A DNA stretch of 64,000 nt from Zafaria ginkgonis (lineage in GTDB: Bacteria > Actinomycetota > Actinomycetes > Actinomycetales > Micrococcaceae): the NCBI RefSeq assembly GCF_039540195.1, contig NZ_BAABEO010000009.1, forward strand, positions 62,001 to 126,000, in the 5' to 3' direction. The position numbers and the translations under genes were made by a program. Position 1 is the stretch's first letter, and each line of letters begins with the position of its first letter. The notes under the pieces were generated by a model that saw nothing but the letters and a program-made list of their open reading frames with translations, made no database searches and was not told where the DNA came from. Shown piece after piece: positions 56,745-64,000 of the stretch.

Positions 56745-57833
56745 ATGCACATTCAAATCAGCGGAGTCAGCAAGGCGTTCAACGCCACTCCGATCCTTAA
56801 GGACGTCAACCTCACCATCCAGTCGGGAGAATTCATCACGCTGCTGGGCCCGAGCGGCTGCGGGAAGACCACCACCCTGCGCTGCGTCGCCGGGTTGGAA
56901 ACCCCTGACGCAGGCTCCATCGAGGTGGGCGGCAAGGCGTTCGTCAACGCCGCCACCAGGACCTTCGTGCCGACCCACAAGCGCAAGGTCGGGATGGTGT
57001 TCCAAAGCTACGCGCTTTGGCCCCACATGTCGGTCGCGGCCAACGTGGCGTATCCGCTCAAGCGGCGGAAGACGCCGCCGGCGCAGCTGAAGCCGCTGGT
57101 CGCCTCGACGCTGGAGGCGGTCGGCATGGGCCAGCACGCAGGCCGTTACCCGCACGAACTCTCCGGAGGCCAGCAACAGCGCGTGGCGCTGGCCCGCGGG
57201 CTGGTCTCCGCCGGCGGCGTGATGCTGTTCGACGAGCCGCTGTCCAACCTGGATGCCAAGCTGCGGATTGCGATGCGCAGCGAAATCCGGCGCCTGCACA
57301 ACGAGTTCGGCAACACCTCGATCTATGTCACCCACGACCAGGACGAGGCATTGGCCCTTTCGGACCGGGTGATCATCATGCGCGGCGGCGTGGTGGAGCA
57401 GGTCGGCACCCCGGATGACGTCCGTTCCCGGCCGGTCTCCAGCTTCGCGGCGGACTTCGTCGGATTCGAAAACATCCTGGCCTGCCGCTCGGTGTCAGAG
57501 GGCTCGGGGCGGCGCACGGCGGTGCTGGACGGGGGCCTGGAACTGGAACTCACCGGCGCCGCAGCCAACCTGGAAACCGGAATGTTCGTCGCCTTCCGCA
57601 GCTCGGCGGTGCGGCTGGGCGGTGAACGGGGCGCCGGCATCAACGCGGCCGGCGCCGTCCGAGACAGCTCCTACTCGGGGGAGACCCGCACCGTGGTTGT
57701 GGACGTCGCGCCCGGCGTCGGCATCACGGCCGCGGTGCCGGACAGCGCCGATGCCGCGGCGGTCTACCGGCACGGCGGCTCCGAGGTCAGCTTCCACGTG
57801 CCCGCCCGGTCCGTCGTCGTCCTCGAGCGCTAA
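56745..57833 (+). CDS. ABC transporter ATPase (PotA/FbpC type)
   Basis: 362 aa. Walker A GPSGCGKTT near 37, Q-loop VFQSYALWPH, signature LSGGQQQR near 138, Walker B VMLFDEP, switch VTHDQ, then a C-terminal TOBE/MOP-like regulatory domain (about 245-360). It energises the permease encoded just upstream. Preceded by AGGACAAGGC. The outlying TOBE domain suggests regulation by ligand or partner, as in PotA/MalK. Confidence 0.9.
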   Translation: MHIQISGVSKAFNATPILKDVNLTIQSGEFITLLGPSGCGKTTTLRCVAGLETPDAGSIEVGGKAFVNAATRTFVPTHKRKVGMVFQSYALWPHMSVAANVAYPLKRRKTPPAQLKPLVASTLEAVGMGQHAGRYPHELSGGQQQRVALARGLVSAGGVMLFDEPLSNLDAKLRIAMRSEIRRLHNEFGNTSIYVTHDQDEALALSDRVIIMRGGVVEQVGTPDDVRSRPVSSFAADFVGFENILACRSVSEGSGRRTAVLDGGLELELTGAAANLETGMFVAFRSSAVRLGGERGAGINAAGAVRDSSYSGETRTVVVDVAPGVGITAAVPDSADAAAVYRHGGSEVSFHVPARSVVVLER

Positions 57834-57860
57834 CCCGCCGCCAGAAGAAGGAGTGCAGGA

Positions 57861-59531
57861 ATGAACCAGCTTACCTACGAAGTCATAACCCGCCCGGGCC
57901 TGGATCCGGCGACGGCGGAGGGCAAGCCGCCACTTCCACCGCTGACACACGAGGTGGAGGAGTCCGACGGCCTCCGGATCGAGCGAAACGTCGCCATCCC
58001 GATGAGCGATGGCGTCAGGATCTACGCCGACGTGTATCAGCCTGCCGGCACCACCACCGGCCTGCCGGTCCTGCTGGCCTGGGGCCCGTACGGCAAACAC
58101 AACCAGAAGGACATGCTCTGGCCGACGGCCGGCATCGAGCCGGGCTGGATGTCCAAGCTGACGGGCTTCGAAGCACCCGATCCGGCGTACTGGTGCGCCC
58201 ACGGCTACGCCGTCGTGTATGTGGATCCGCGCGGGATGTGGCATTCGGAAGGCGAAGGCGTCCACAACGGTCCGCAGGAGGCCGAAGACGTCTTTGACGC
58301 CATCGAGTGGCTCGGCGCCCGCGAGTGGTCCAATGGCCGGGTCGGCATGCTCGGGGTCTCCTACCTGGCCGGCATCCAGTACATCGCCGCCGCCATGCGG
58401 CCGCCGGCGCTGAAAGCGATCAGCCCATGGGAGTGCTTCTCCGACTGGTACCGCGAGTTCTGCCACCACGGCGGCATCCCGGAAACCGGATTCATCCCGC
58501 GGGCCTCGCGGAACATGCGCTACTCGCTTACCAGGACCGAAGACACGCACGCCAACGTCCTGGCGAACCCGCTGATGGCGCCGTACTACCGCGACCGGTA
58601 CCCGGACCTGACGCAGATCACCGTTCCGGCATACGTTGTGGCCAGCTGGAGCGACCATGGGCTGCACACCCGCGGCACGCTGGAGGCCTACCGGCTGATG
58701 TCCTCCAACGAGAAGTGGCTGGAGGTCCACGGGCAGAAGAAGTGGCGGTACTTCTACGATCCGTCCAACGTGGAACGCCAGCGGGTGTTCTTCGACCACT
58801 ACCTGCTCGACCGCGGAGCCGGCCCGGTTGACTGGCCGAAAGTCAGGCTGGAGGTCCACGACACCGCCGAGCGCTACGGCCTCCGCGAAGACCTGCCGTG
58901 GCCGATCCCGGAGGACCGGGCCGTGCGCCTGCACGCCGACCTGCAGACCCGGACGCTCGGCGAATCCGCGCCGGTCGCCGCGGCCAGCGCCACGTTCGAT
59001 CCGATGGTCGGCTCGCTCGACCTGGAGCACGTCTTCGCAGCGCCCACGGACGTTGTCGGGCCGATGCGGCTGCGGCTCTGGCTGCAGGCCGACGACGCCG
59101 AGGACGCCGACATCTTCGTGGCTGTGCGGAAGTTCGCCGCGGACGGCACCGAGCGCCGGTTCGCCTTCAACGCCCTGTTCGAGGACGGGCCCGTCGCCCT
59201 TGGCTGGCTGCGCGCCAGCCACCAGGAGTTGGACACGGAAAAGTCTTCGGAACTGCAGCCGGTCCACCTGCACGAGGGGGAGGAGCCGCTGGTGCCGGGT
59301 GAGCCGAGGGCACTCGACGTCGAAATCTGGCCCTCCGGGACCTTCTTTGACGCCGGCGAGAAGCTGGTGGTGACCATCCAGGGCCGGGACTTCGTGGACC
59401 GGGAAGTGAACCTGAACTCCCCGGTCATCATGCACCAGGACCTGAGGAACCGCGGAACCTGGACCGTGCACAGCGGGCCCGGGCGCGAAAGCTACCTGAG
59501 CCTGGCCCGGTTCACCCCGCAAACCCGCTGA
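57861..59531 (+). CDS. CocE/NonD-family (X-Pro dipeptidyl-peptidase S15-like) hydrolase
   Basis: 556 aa. Catalytic S167 in GVSYLAG, an aspartate in ASWSDHGLHTRG near 270 and a histidine in LEVHGQKKWRYFYDP near 300 form the S15/CocE triad, with the C-terminal jelly-roll domain (about 340-550) that is typical. CocE is the cocaine esterase; relatives cleave esters, acyl-amides and beta-lactam side chains. No signal peptide, so it acts inside. In this operon it may hydrolyse the imported ester or amide before oxidation. AGAAGGAGTGCAGGA precedes the ATG. Confidence 0.87.
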   Translation: MNQLTYEVITRPGLDPATAEGKPPLPPLTHEVEESDGLRIERNVAIPMSDGVRIYADVYQPAGTTTGLPVLLAWGPYGKHNQKDMLWPTAGIEPGWMSKLTGFEAPDPAYWCAHGYAVVYVDPRGMWHSEGEGVHNGPQEAEDVFDAIEWLGAREWSNGRVGMLGVSYLAGIQYIAAAMRPPALKAISPWECFSDWYREFCHHGGIPETGFIPRASRNMRYSLTRTEDTHANVLANPLMAPYYRDRYPDLTQITVPAYVVASWSDHGLHTRGTLEAYRLMSSNEKWLEVHGQKKWRYFYDPSNVERQRVFFDHYLLDRGAGPVDWPKVRLEVHDTAERYGLREDLPWPIPEDRAVRLHADLQTRTLGESAPVAAASATFDPMVGSLDLEHVFAAPTDVVGPMRLRLWLQADDAEDADIFVAVRKFAADGTERRFAFNALFEDGPVALGWLRASHQELDTEKSSELQPVHLHEGEEPLVPGEPRALDVEIWPSGTFFDAGEKLVVTIQGRDFVDREVNLNSPVIMHQDLRNRGTWTVHSGPGRESYLSLARFTPQTR

Positions 59532-59574
59532 TACTCCGCCCCCAGGCCCGACCGACCACCGACGAGGACACACA

Positions 59575-60894
59575 ATGACCGCTGAACACACCCCCAACCA
59601 GCACATGGTGCTGACCACCTTCATGCTCCCGGCCGGCTACCACCGCGACAGCTGGCGCCGCCCGGACAGCCGTGCCGAGGAACTGGGCAACCTGGACTTC
59701 GTCTCCGACCTGGCCCTGATGGCCGAGGAAGCGAAGCTGGACGCCATCTTTTTCGGCGACATCGTCCATGCGAACAACCTGTTCCGAGGCGACATCATGA
59801 TGAACGGTTTCTACGAACCGATCAGCGTCCTCTCCGCACTGGCCGCACGGACCAGGAACATCGGGCTCATCGGCACCATGTCGACGTCGTTCTCCGAGCC
59901 CTACAACGTGGCCCGCCAGTTCGCCGGACTGGACCACATGTCAGGTGGCCGGGCCGGCTGGAACATCGTCACGTCCCGGGACGGGTTCGGCAACTTCGGC
60001 GGCGGGGAGGCACCGGACCCGGCCCTGCGCTACGAGCGGGCGGCCGAGTTCGTGGACATCACCATGCGGCTGTGGGACAGCTGGAGCGACGCCGCAACAC
60101 GGGTCGACCGGGAAAGCGGGGTGTGGGTGGATCCGGCGGGACTGAAGCCGCTCGATTTCCGCGGCAGGTTCTTCACCGTGCAGGGCCCGATCAACATGCC
60201 GCGTCCCCCGCAGGGACGTCCGGTCCTGGTCCAGGCCGGTTCCTCGGTCCCGGGCATGGACCTTGGATCTTCCGTGGCCGACGTCATTTACACGGCGCAG
60301 CCGCGGAAGGAACTCGCCCAGGACTTCTACGGCAAGATGCGTGTCATGGTCGAATCCAAGGGCCGGCCGGCCGACTCCGTGAAGGTGCTTCCCGGCATTC
60401 TGCCGATCATCGCCGACACCGAACGCGAAGCCCGTGACCTGGCCGACGAACTGGCCAGCTACCTGGATCTGGAGGCCGGGCGGCGGCAGATCTCCGGAGA
60501 CCTGAAGATCGACATCGCCGACATCGGCTTCGACGAGCGGATCCCCGCCGAACGCTTTTCCGAAGACCCGGACCGCGGCAGCCGCTACCACATCTTCCGG
60601 CGCAAGAGCGTCGACGGCGGGCTCACCCTGCGCGAGCTCATCGTGGACCGGGCCCGCTCCACGGGCCACATGTGGATGGCCGGAACAGCGGGCCAGGTTG
60701 CCGACGCCATGGTCGACTGGTTCACCTCCGGGGCCTGCGACGGATTCAACCTGAACTCGCCGTACAACCCCGGCGGGTTCGAGGCGATCTGCCGCAAGCT
60801 GGTGCCGGAACTGCAGGATCGCGGCTACTTCAGGACCGACTACGAAGGCCGCACGCTGCGCGAGAACCTCGGGCTGGACCGCCCGACTGCTTGA
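59575..60894 (+). CDS. Second FMNH2-dependent luciferase-like monooxygenase (NtaA type)
   Basis: 439 aa, same long subgroup as the 7876 gene but clearly a different member. GRAGWNIVTSRDGFGNFGG near 123, PVLVQAGSS near 220 and the RGYFRTDYEGRTLRENLG ending are seen. It needs reduced FMN; the flavin-reductase fusion 29 nt downstream is the obvious supplier. The reaction is oxidative cleavage or oxygenation of an N-, S- or carbonyl-containing substrate; the specific substrate is unknown. Confidence 0.88.
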   Translation: MTAEHTPNQHMVLTTFMLPAGYHRDSWRRPDSRAEELGNLDFVSDLALMAEEAKLDAIFFGDIVHANNLFRGDIMMNGFYEPISVLSALAARTRNIGLIGTMSTSFSEPYNVARQFAGLDHMSGGRAGWNIVTSRDGFGNFGGGEAPDPALRYERAAEFVDITMRLWDSWSDAATRVDRESGVWVDPAGLKPLDFRGRFFTVQGPINMPRPPQGRPVLVQAGSSVPGMDLGSSVADVIYTAQPRKELAQDFYGKMRVMVESKGRPADSVKVLPGILPIIADTEREARDLADELASYLDLEAGRRQISGDLKIDIADIGFDERIPAERFSEDPDRGSRYHIFRRKSVDGGLTLRELIVDRARSTGHMWMAGTAGQVADAMVDWFTSGACDGFNLNSPYNPGGFEAICRKLVPELQDRGYFRTDYEGRTLRENLGLDRPTA

Positions 60895-60923
60895 GCCACC
60901 GCCCAATCCGGAGGAGGAAACCC

Positions 60924-62075
60924 ATGGAACCGCACGCCCTCCCGGCCGCCCCAGCGGCCTTCGACCAAGACGTTTTCCGCCAAGTCGTGGGGCACTTCGC
61001 CAGCGGCGTCGCGGTCATCACCACCGCTCTTGACGGGCAGCTGTACGGAACCACGGCCTCGGCCGTGAGCTCTCTGTCCATGGACCCGCCGATGATGCTG
61101 ACGTGCCTGAACCAGAGCAGCAGCACCCATGACGCGGTGGCCACAGCCGGGGCGTACGCCATCAACATCCTGGCCGCGGACCAGCGGGACCTGGCGATGA
61201 AGTTCGGACGCAAGGGGCCGGACAAGTTCGACGGCGTGCCGTACCGGCTCTCCGACCACGGAGGTGTTCCCCTGCTAGGTGGCGCCCTGGCCAGCATGAC
61301 CTGCGTGGTCACGGAAGCCCCGCGGGGCGGCACGCACTCGGTGTTCTTCGGGCGCGTGGTTGAGGCGGACTTCGCGCAGGGCCAGCCACTGGCGTACTAC
61401 CGGGGAGCCTTCGGCAGGCTGGAACCGGTGCAGGAACTGAATGCATACACCAAGGTGCGCCAGTGGGTCCTGGCCCGTCGGACGCCGCTCGGGCGCGACT
61501 TGGACATTTCCACGCTGGTGGGGGAGATGCAGGCAGAGCCGGACGACGTCTTCAACGCCTTGGTCAAACTTTCCGCCGAAGGCCTGGTGGCGCGCAGACA
61601 GGACGGGGCGTTCATGCCGGCGCCGATCACGGCCGACTTCAGCGACAACCTGTACGACGGGCGGGCCACGATCGAAATCGGTGTGGTTGCCAGCAGAATC
61701 CACGACCTGGACCGGAAGCTGGTCGACGAACTTGCCGGCATCGCCGAGGCCATGGGCCACGAGCGGGCCGATGGCGGTGCGTCGCTCCGTGGGTTCCTGG
61801 AACTGCACTCCCGGTTCCACCAGCTCCTCATTGCCGCCTCCGGGTCCACCCAGCTCGTCGATTCCTACCAGCGGCTGAGCATCGCAGGCGTCTGGGGCGA
61901 GGCCTGGAATGACATCGACTGGCGCGCCCGGCTCGACCACGGCCACGTGGTGCGCCTCGCCGCAGCCCTCCGCGACAAGGACGCGGACGCGGCCATCGCA
62001 GCCGTGCACGACTACACGGCCCAGGCCAAACGGTTCGCCCGCATCGCCATCGAAAGCCGGGGCGGACGGGTCTGA
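60924..62075 (+). CDS. Fusion protein: flavin reductase joined to a GntR-type (FCD) regulator
   Basis: 383 aa in one reading frame. Residues 10-168 form a flavin reductase-like FMN domain (DVFRQVVGHFASGVAVITT, then SMDPPMMLTCLNQSS). Residues 175-232 look like a winged helix (STLVGEMQAEPDDVFNALVKL), and 240-375 an FCD effector domain with HSRFHQLL (H295, H299) and DHGHVVRL...VHDY supplying further metal-type histidines. It could both supply FMNH2 to the monooxygenase upstream and report flavin or ligand state to DNA. The classical GntR N-terminal helix (long AxxL...G motif) looks shortened, so DNA binding may be weak. CCGGAGGAGGAAACCC precedes the ATG. Confidence 0.85.
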   Translation: MEPHALPAAPAAFDQDVFRQVVGHFASGVAVITTALDGQLYGTTASAVSSLSMDPPMMLTCLNQSSSTHDAVATAGAYAINILAADQRDLAMKFGRKGPDKFDGVPYRLSDHGGVPLLGGALASMTCVVTEAPRGGTHSVFFGRVVEADFAQGQPLAYYRGAFGRLEPVQELNAYTKVRQWVLARRTPLGRDLDISTLVGEMQAEPDDVFNALVKLSAEGLVARRQDGAFMPAPITADFSDNLYDGRATIEIGVVASRIHDLDRKLVDELAGIAEAMGHERADGGASLRGFLELHSRFHQLLIAASGSTQLVDSYQRLSIAGVWGEAWNDIDWRARLDHGHVVRLAAALRDKDADAAIAAVHDYTAQAKRFARIAIESRGGRV

Positions 62076-62138
62076 CCTACAGCGGGCCGGGGCGGGGCCG
62101 GTGGCATGATCTGGCGGCGGGGCGGACAGAATGGAGGG

Positions 62139-64000
62139 GTGACTCCTGCCCCGCCCCACCCCGCCCACTCCGCCCGCCCCTTCGACCTTGAGGCCATCGG
62201 GGCCGGGCTGGTGTTCGCCGAGTCGCTCGGGCAGCTCGCCGCGGTGCTGCGCCAGGGAGCGCCGGCGGCCACCGCCGTCGTGCAGGCCCCGCCCGGCACG
62301 GGCAAGACCACGCTGGTCCCGCCGCTGGTCGCCAACCTGCTCGCCGCCGCGCTCGGCGGCACCCGGCCCCCGCGGGTCGTGGTCACCCAGCCCCGCCGCG
62401 TCGCCGCCCGCTCCGCCGCCCGGCGCCTGGCCTTCCTGGACGGAGGCAGGCTGGGCGGACGCGTGGGCTACACCGTCCGCGGCGAACGCCGCACGGGCCC
62501 GGAGACGCTGGTCGAATTCGTCACCCCCGGCATCCTGGTGCGGCGCCTGCTGACGGACCCCGGGCTGGAGGGCACCGACGCCGTGGTCCTGGACGAGGTC
62601 CACGAGCGCGGGCTGGAAACCGACCTGCTGCTGGGCATGCTCGGCGAGGTCCGCCAGCTGCGCGGGGACCTCACGCTGGTGGCCATGTCCGCAACGCTGG
62701 ACGCGCCGCGGTTCGCGTCCCTGCTGGGTGCCGGCGACGGCGGCGGCCCGGCCCCGGTGATCGACTGCCCGTCCGCGCTGCATCCGCTGGAGGTGCGGTG
62801 GGCACCGGCGGCGGCGCCGCGCCTGGACGGCCGCGGGGTGGCGCGCGCCTTCCTGGACCACGTGGCGGACACGGCGGCCGCCGCGCATACCGAGGCGCTT
62901 TCCCGGGACGCGGGCATCGACGCGCTGGTGTTTGTCCCCGGGGCCCGGGAGGTCTCGCAGGTCGCCGCCCGTATCCGGGACCGCCTCCGCGTCCAGGCGG
63001 GGGCCGGCACGGAGGTGCTGGAACTGCACGGACAGGTGCCCCCGGACCTGCAGGACCGCGCCGTCTCCGGCCGCGAACCCGGCGGAGCCCCGCGGATCAT
63101 CGTTTCCACGGCCTTGGCCGAATCGTCGCTGACCGTTCCCGGCGTCCGGCTGGTCGTCGACTCCGGGCTGGCCCGTGAACCCCGCCGCGACGCCGCCCGC
63201 GCCATGACCGGGCTGGTGACCGTCTCCTGCTCCCGCGCCTCGGCCGACCAGCGCGCCGGCCGCGCCGCGCGCCAAGGGCCCGGAACCGTCGTCCGCTGCT
63301 ACGACCAGAAGGGCTTCGCCGCAGCACCCGCCCACCCCACCCCGGAGATCGCCGCCGCGGACCTGACCGCCGCCGCACTGGTGCTGGCCTGCTGGGGAGC
63401 GCCCGGCGGAGCGGGGCTGGCCCTGCCGGACGCCCCGCCGCGGGCGGCGCTGGAGGATGCGGTGCGGACCCTGCACGGCTTGGGCGCGGTGGACGAATCC
63501 GGCCGCGCCACCGGCCTCGGCCAAACCCTGGCCCGGATCCCGGCCGATCCGCGGCTGGCGCGGGCGCTGCTGGACGGCGCCGCCGTCGTCGGAGCCAGGG
63601 CCGCGGCGGAAACCGTCGCGGCGGTGGCCGGGGACCTGCGCGCGCCCGGCGCCGACCTGATTCGGCTGCTGTCCGGGCTGCGCTCGGGCAACGACCCGGC
63701 CGCCCGGCGCTGGAAGGAGGAGGCAGCCAGGCTCCAGCGGCTCACCCGGCCGGAGGGCGGGAATTCGGGTGCGGGGACGGGAGCGCCCGCAGGCGGCGCG
63801 GAGCTGCGCGCCCAAGGGGCCGTTGCCGAGGGTGCCGGTGCCGAGGAGTCCGGCGCCGCCGCCTCCGGCGCCGAGGAGCTTGGGGTGGAGGTCCCGGCCG
63901 CGGAGGCGACGGGATTCGTCGTCGCGCTCGCGTTCCCCGAGCGGGTGGCGCGCCGCGTGGCGGACAGCGCGTACCTGCTGGCCTCGGGCACGCGGGCCGG
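62139..64000 (+). CDS. hrpB: ATP-dependent helicase HrpB (3' end beyond window)
   Basis: At least 620 residues of a DEAH-type helicase. Walker A APPGTGKTT near 52, the DEVH box in VVLDEVHERGLETD near 150, SAT motif MSATLD near 188, and motif VI-like SADQRAGRAARQGPG near 365, followed by the HA2/ratchet region. The HrpB family is recognised by FDLEAIGAGLVFAESLGQLA at the start. GTG 62139 is used: no better in-frame start exists, although GGAGG is only one base away. A Gly/Ala/Glu-rich insertion lies at about 545-590. Continues beyond 64000. Confidence 0.85.
   Translation, partial: MTPAPPHPAHSARPFDLEAIGAGLVFAESLGQLAAVLRQGAPAATAVVQAPPGTGKTTLVPPLVANLLAAALGGTRPPRVVVTQPRRVAARSAARRLAFLDGGRLGGRVGYTVRGERRTGPETLVEFVTPGILVRRLLTDPGLEGTDAVVLDEVHERGLETDLLLGMLGEVRQLRGDLTLVAMSATLDAPRFASLLGAGDGGGPAPVIDCPSALHPLEVRWAPAAAPRLDGRGVARAFLDHVADTAAAAHTEALSRDAGIDALVFVPGAREVSQVAARIRDRLRVQAGAGTEVLELHGQVPPDLQDRAVSGREPGGAPRIIVSTALAESSLTVPGVRLVVDSGLAREPRRDAARAMTGLVTVSCSRASADQRAGRAARQGPGTVVRCYDQKGFAAAPAHPTPEIAAADLTAAALVLACWGAPGGAGLALPDAPPRAALEDAVRTLHGLGAVDESGRATGLGQTLARIPADPRLARALLDGAAVVGARAAAETVAAVAGDLRAPGADLIRLLSGLRSGNDPAARRWKEEAARLQRLTRPEGGNSGAGTGAPAGGAELRAQGAVAEGAGAEESGAAASGAEELGVEVPAAEATGFVVALAFPERVARRVADSAYLLASGTRA

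Noticed and set aside
1..64000. CRISPR arrays, phage modules, rRNA operons, replication origins
   Set aside because: I found no regularly spaced repeats, no Cas, phage or replication genes and no rRNA-like sequence on either strand.

Overview
The window is high-GC DNA with short intergenic gaps, many ATGA/TGATG/GTGA gene overlaps, GTG starts and strong GGAG-type ribosome binding sites. This fits a high-GC actinobacterium, most likely an Arthrobacter-like member of the Micrococcales (inference from gene content and codon use; no rRNA is present). Apart from an HrpB-type helicase that runs off the right edge, nearly everything is accessory catabolic or transport capacity, so the stretch reads as a catabolic island made of several regulator-controlled modules.

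Layout. (1) 1-7.6 kb, minus strand: a ring-cleavage cupin dioxygenase, a hydratase-aldolase, two aldehyde dehydrogenases, a CaiB-type CoA-transferase and a thiolase-like/DUF35 pair, almost all translationally coupled. Divergent from it are a flavin-dependent luciferase-like monooxygenase and an amine oxidase (7.9-10.6 kb). (2) 10.7-17.2 kb, minus: a two-component HpaBC-type monooxygenase with DUF1028, an M20 amidohydrolase, aspartase and a ureohydrolase. A LysR regulator follows, with a divergent M20 hydrolase and amino-acid ABC transporter (18.4-22.1 kb) whose permease and ATPase are one polypeptide. (3) 22.2-29.5 kb, minus: an eight-gene operon of a 573-aa uncharacterised protein, an IclR regulator, a 221-aa uncharacterised protein, a dipeptidase-like protein lacking its usual first metal site, a NitT/TauT-type ABC transporter and a RidA protein. 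This is the best candidate here for an undescribed system. (4) 29.5-31.3 kb: a gene graveyard with a transposase remnant between 45-bp inverted repeats, tails of an AlkC-like and an aldehyde dehydrogenase gene, a GntR-type fragment with an in-frame stop, and a diverged copy of the 3' end and terminator of the fused ABC gene at 22 kb. (5) 31.4-41 kb: an MHS-type transporter, a PfpI-like protein, a VanB-like reductase, an amidase, a Rieske oxygenase, an SDR, an unknown protein, a DUF1116 protein and an XRE-cupin regulator. The reductase and oxygenase promoters share TTGACA-N17-AACACT, which suggests co-expression. (6) 41-49 kb: scattered single genes (serine hydrolase, SQR-like oxidoreductase, amidohydrolase, SRPBCC protein, two transporters). 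(7) 49.2-62.1 kb: a MarR-controlled divergent module with aldehyde dehydrogenase and GMC oxidoreductase leftward, and an iron/polyamine-type ABC transporter, NTF2-like protein, CocE-type hydrolase, second luciferase-like monooxygenase and a flavin reductase fused to a GntR/FCD regulator rightward. (8) 62.1 kb to the end: HrpB helicase.

How the parts may work together: each catabolic module pairs its own uptake system or regulator with an activating oxygenase and follow-up hydrolases and dehydrogenases. Substrates cannot be read from the sequence; pathway proposals below are marked as inference.
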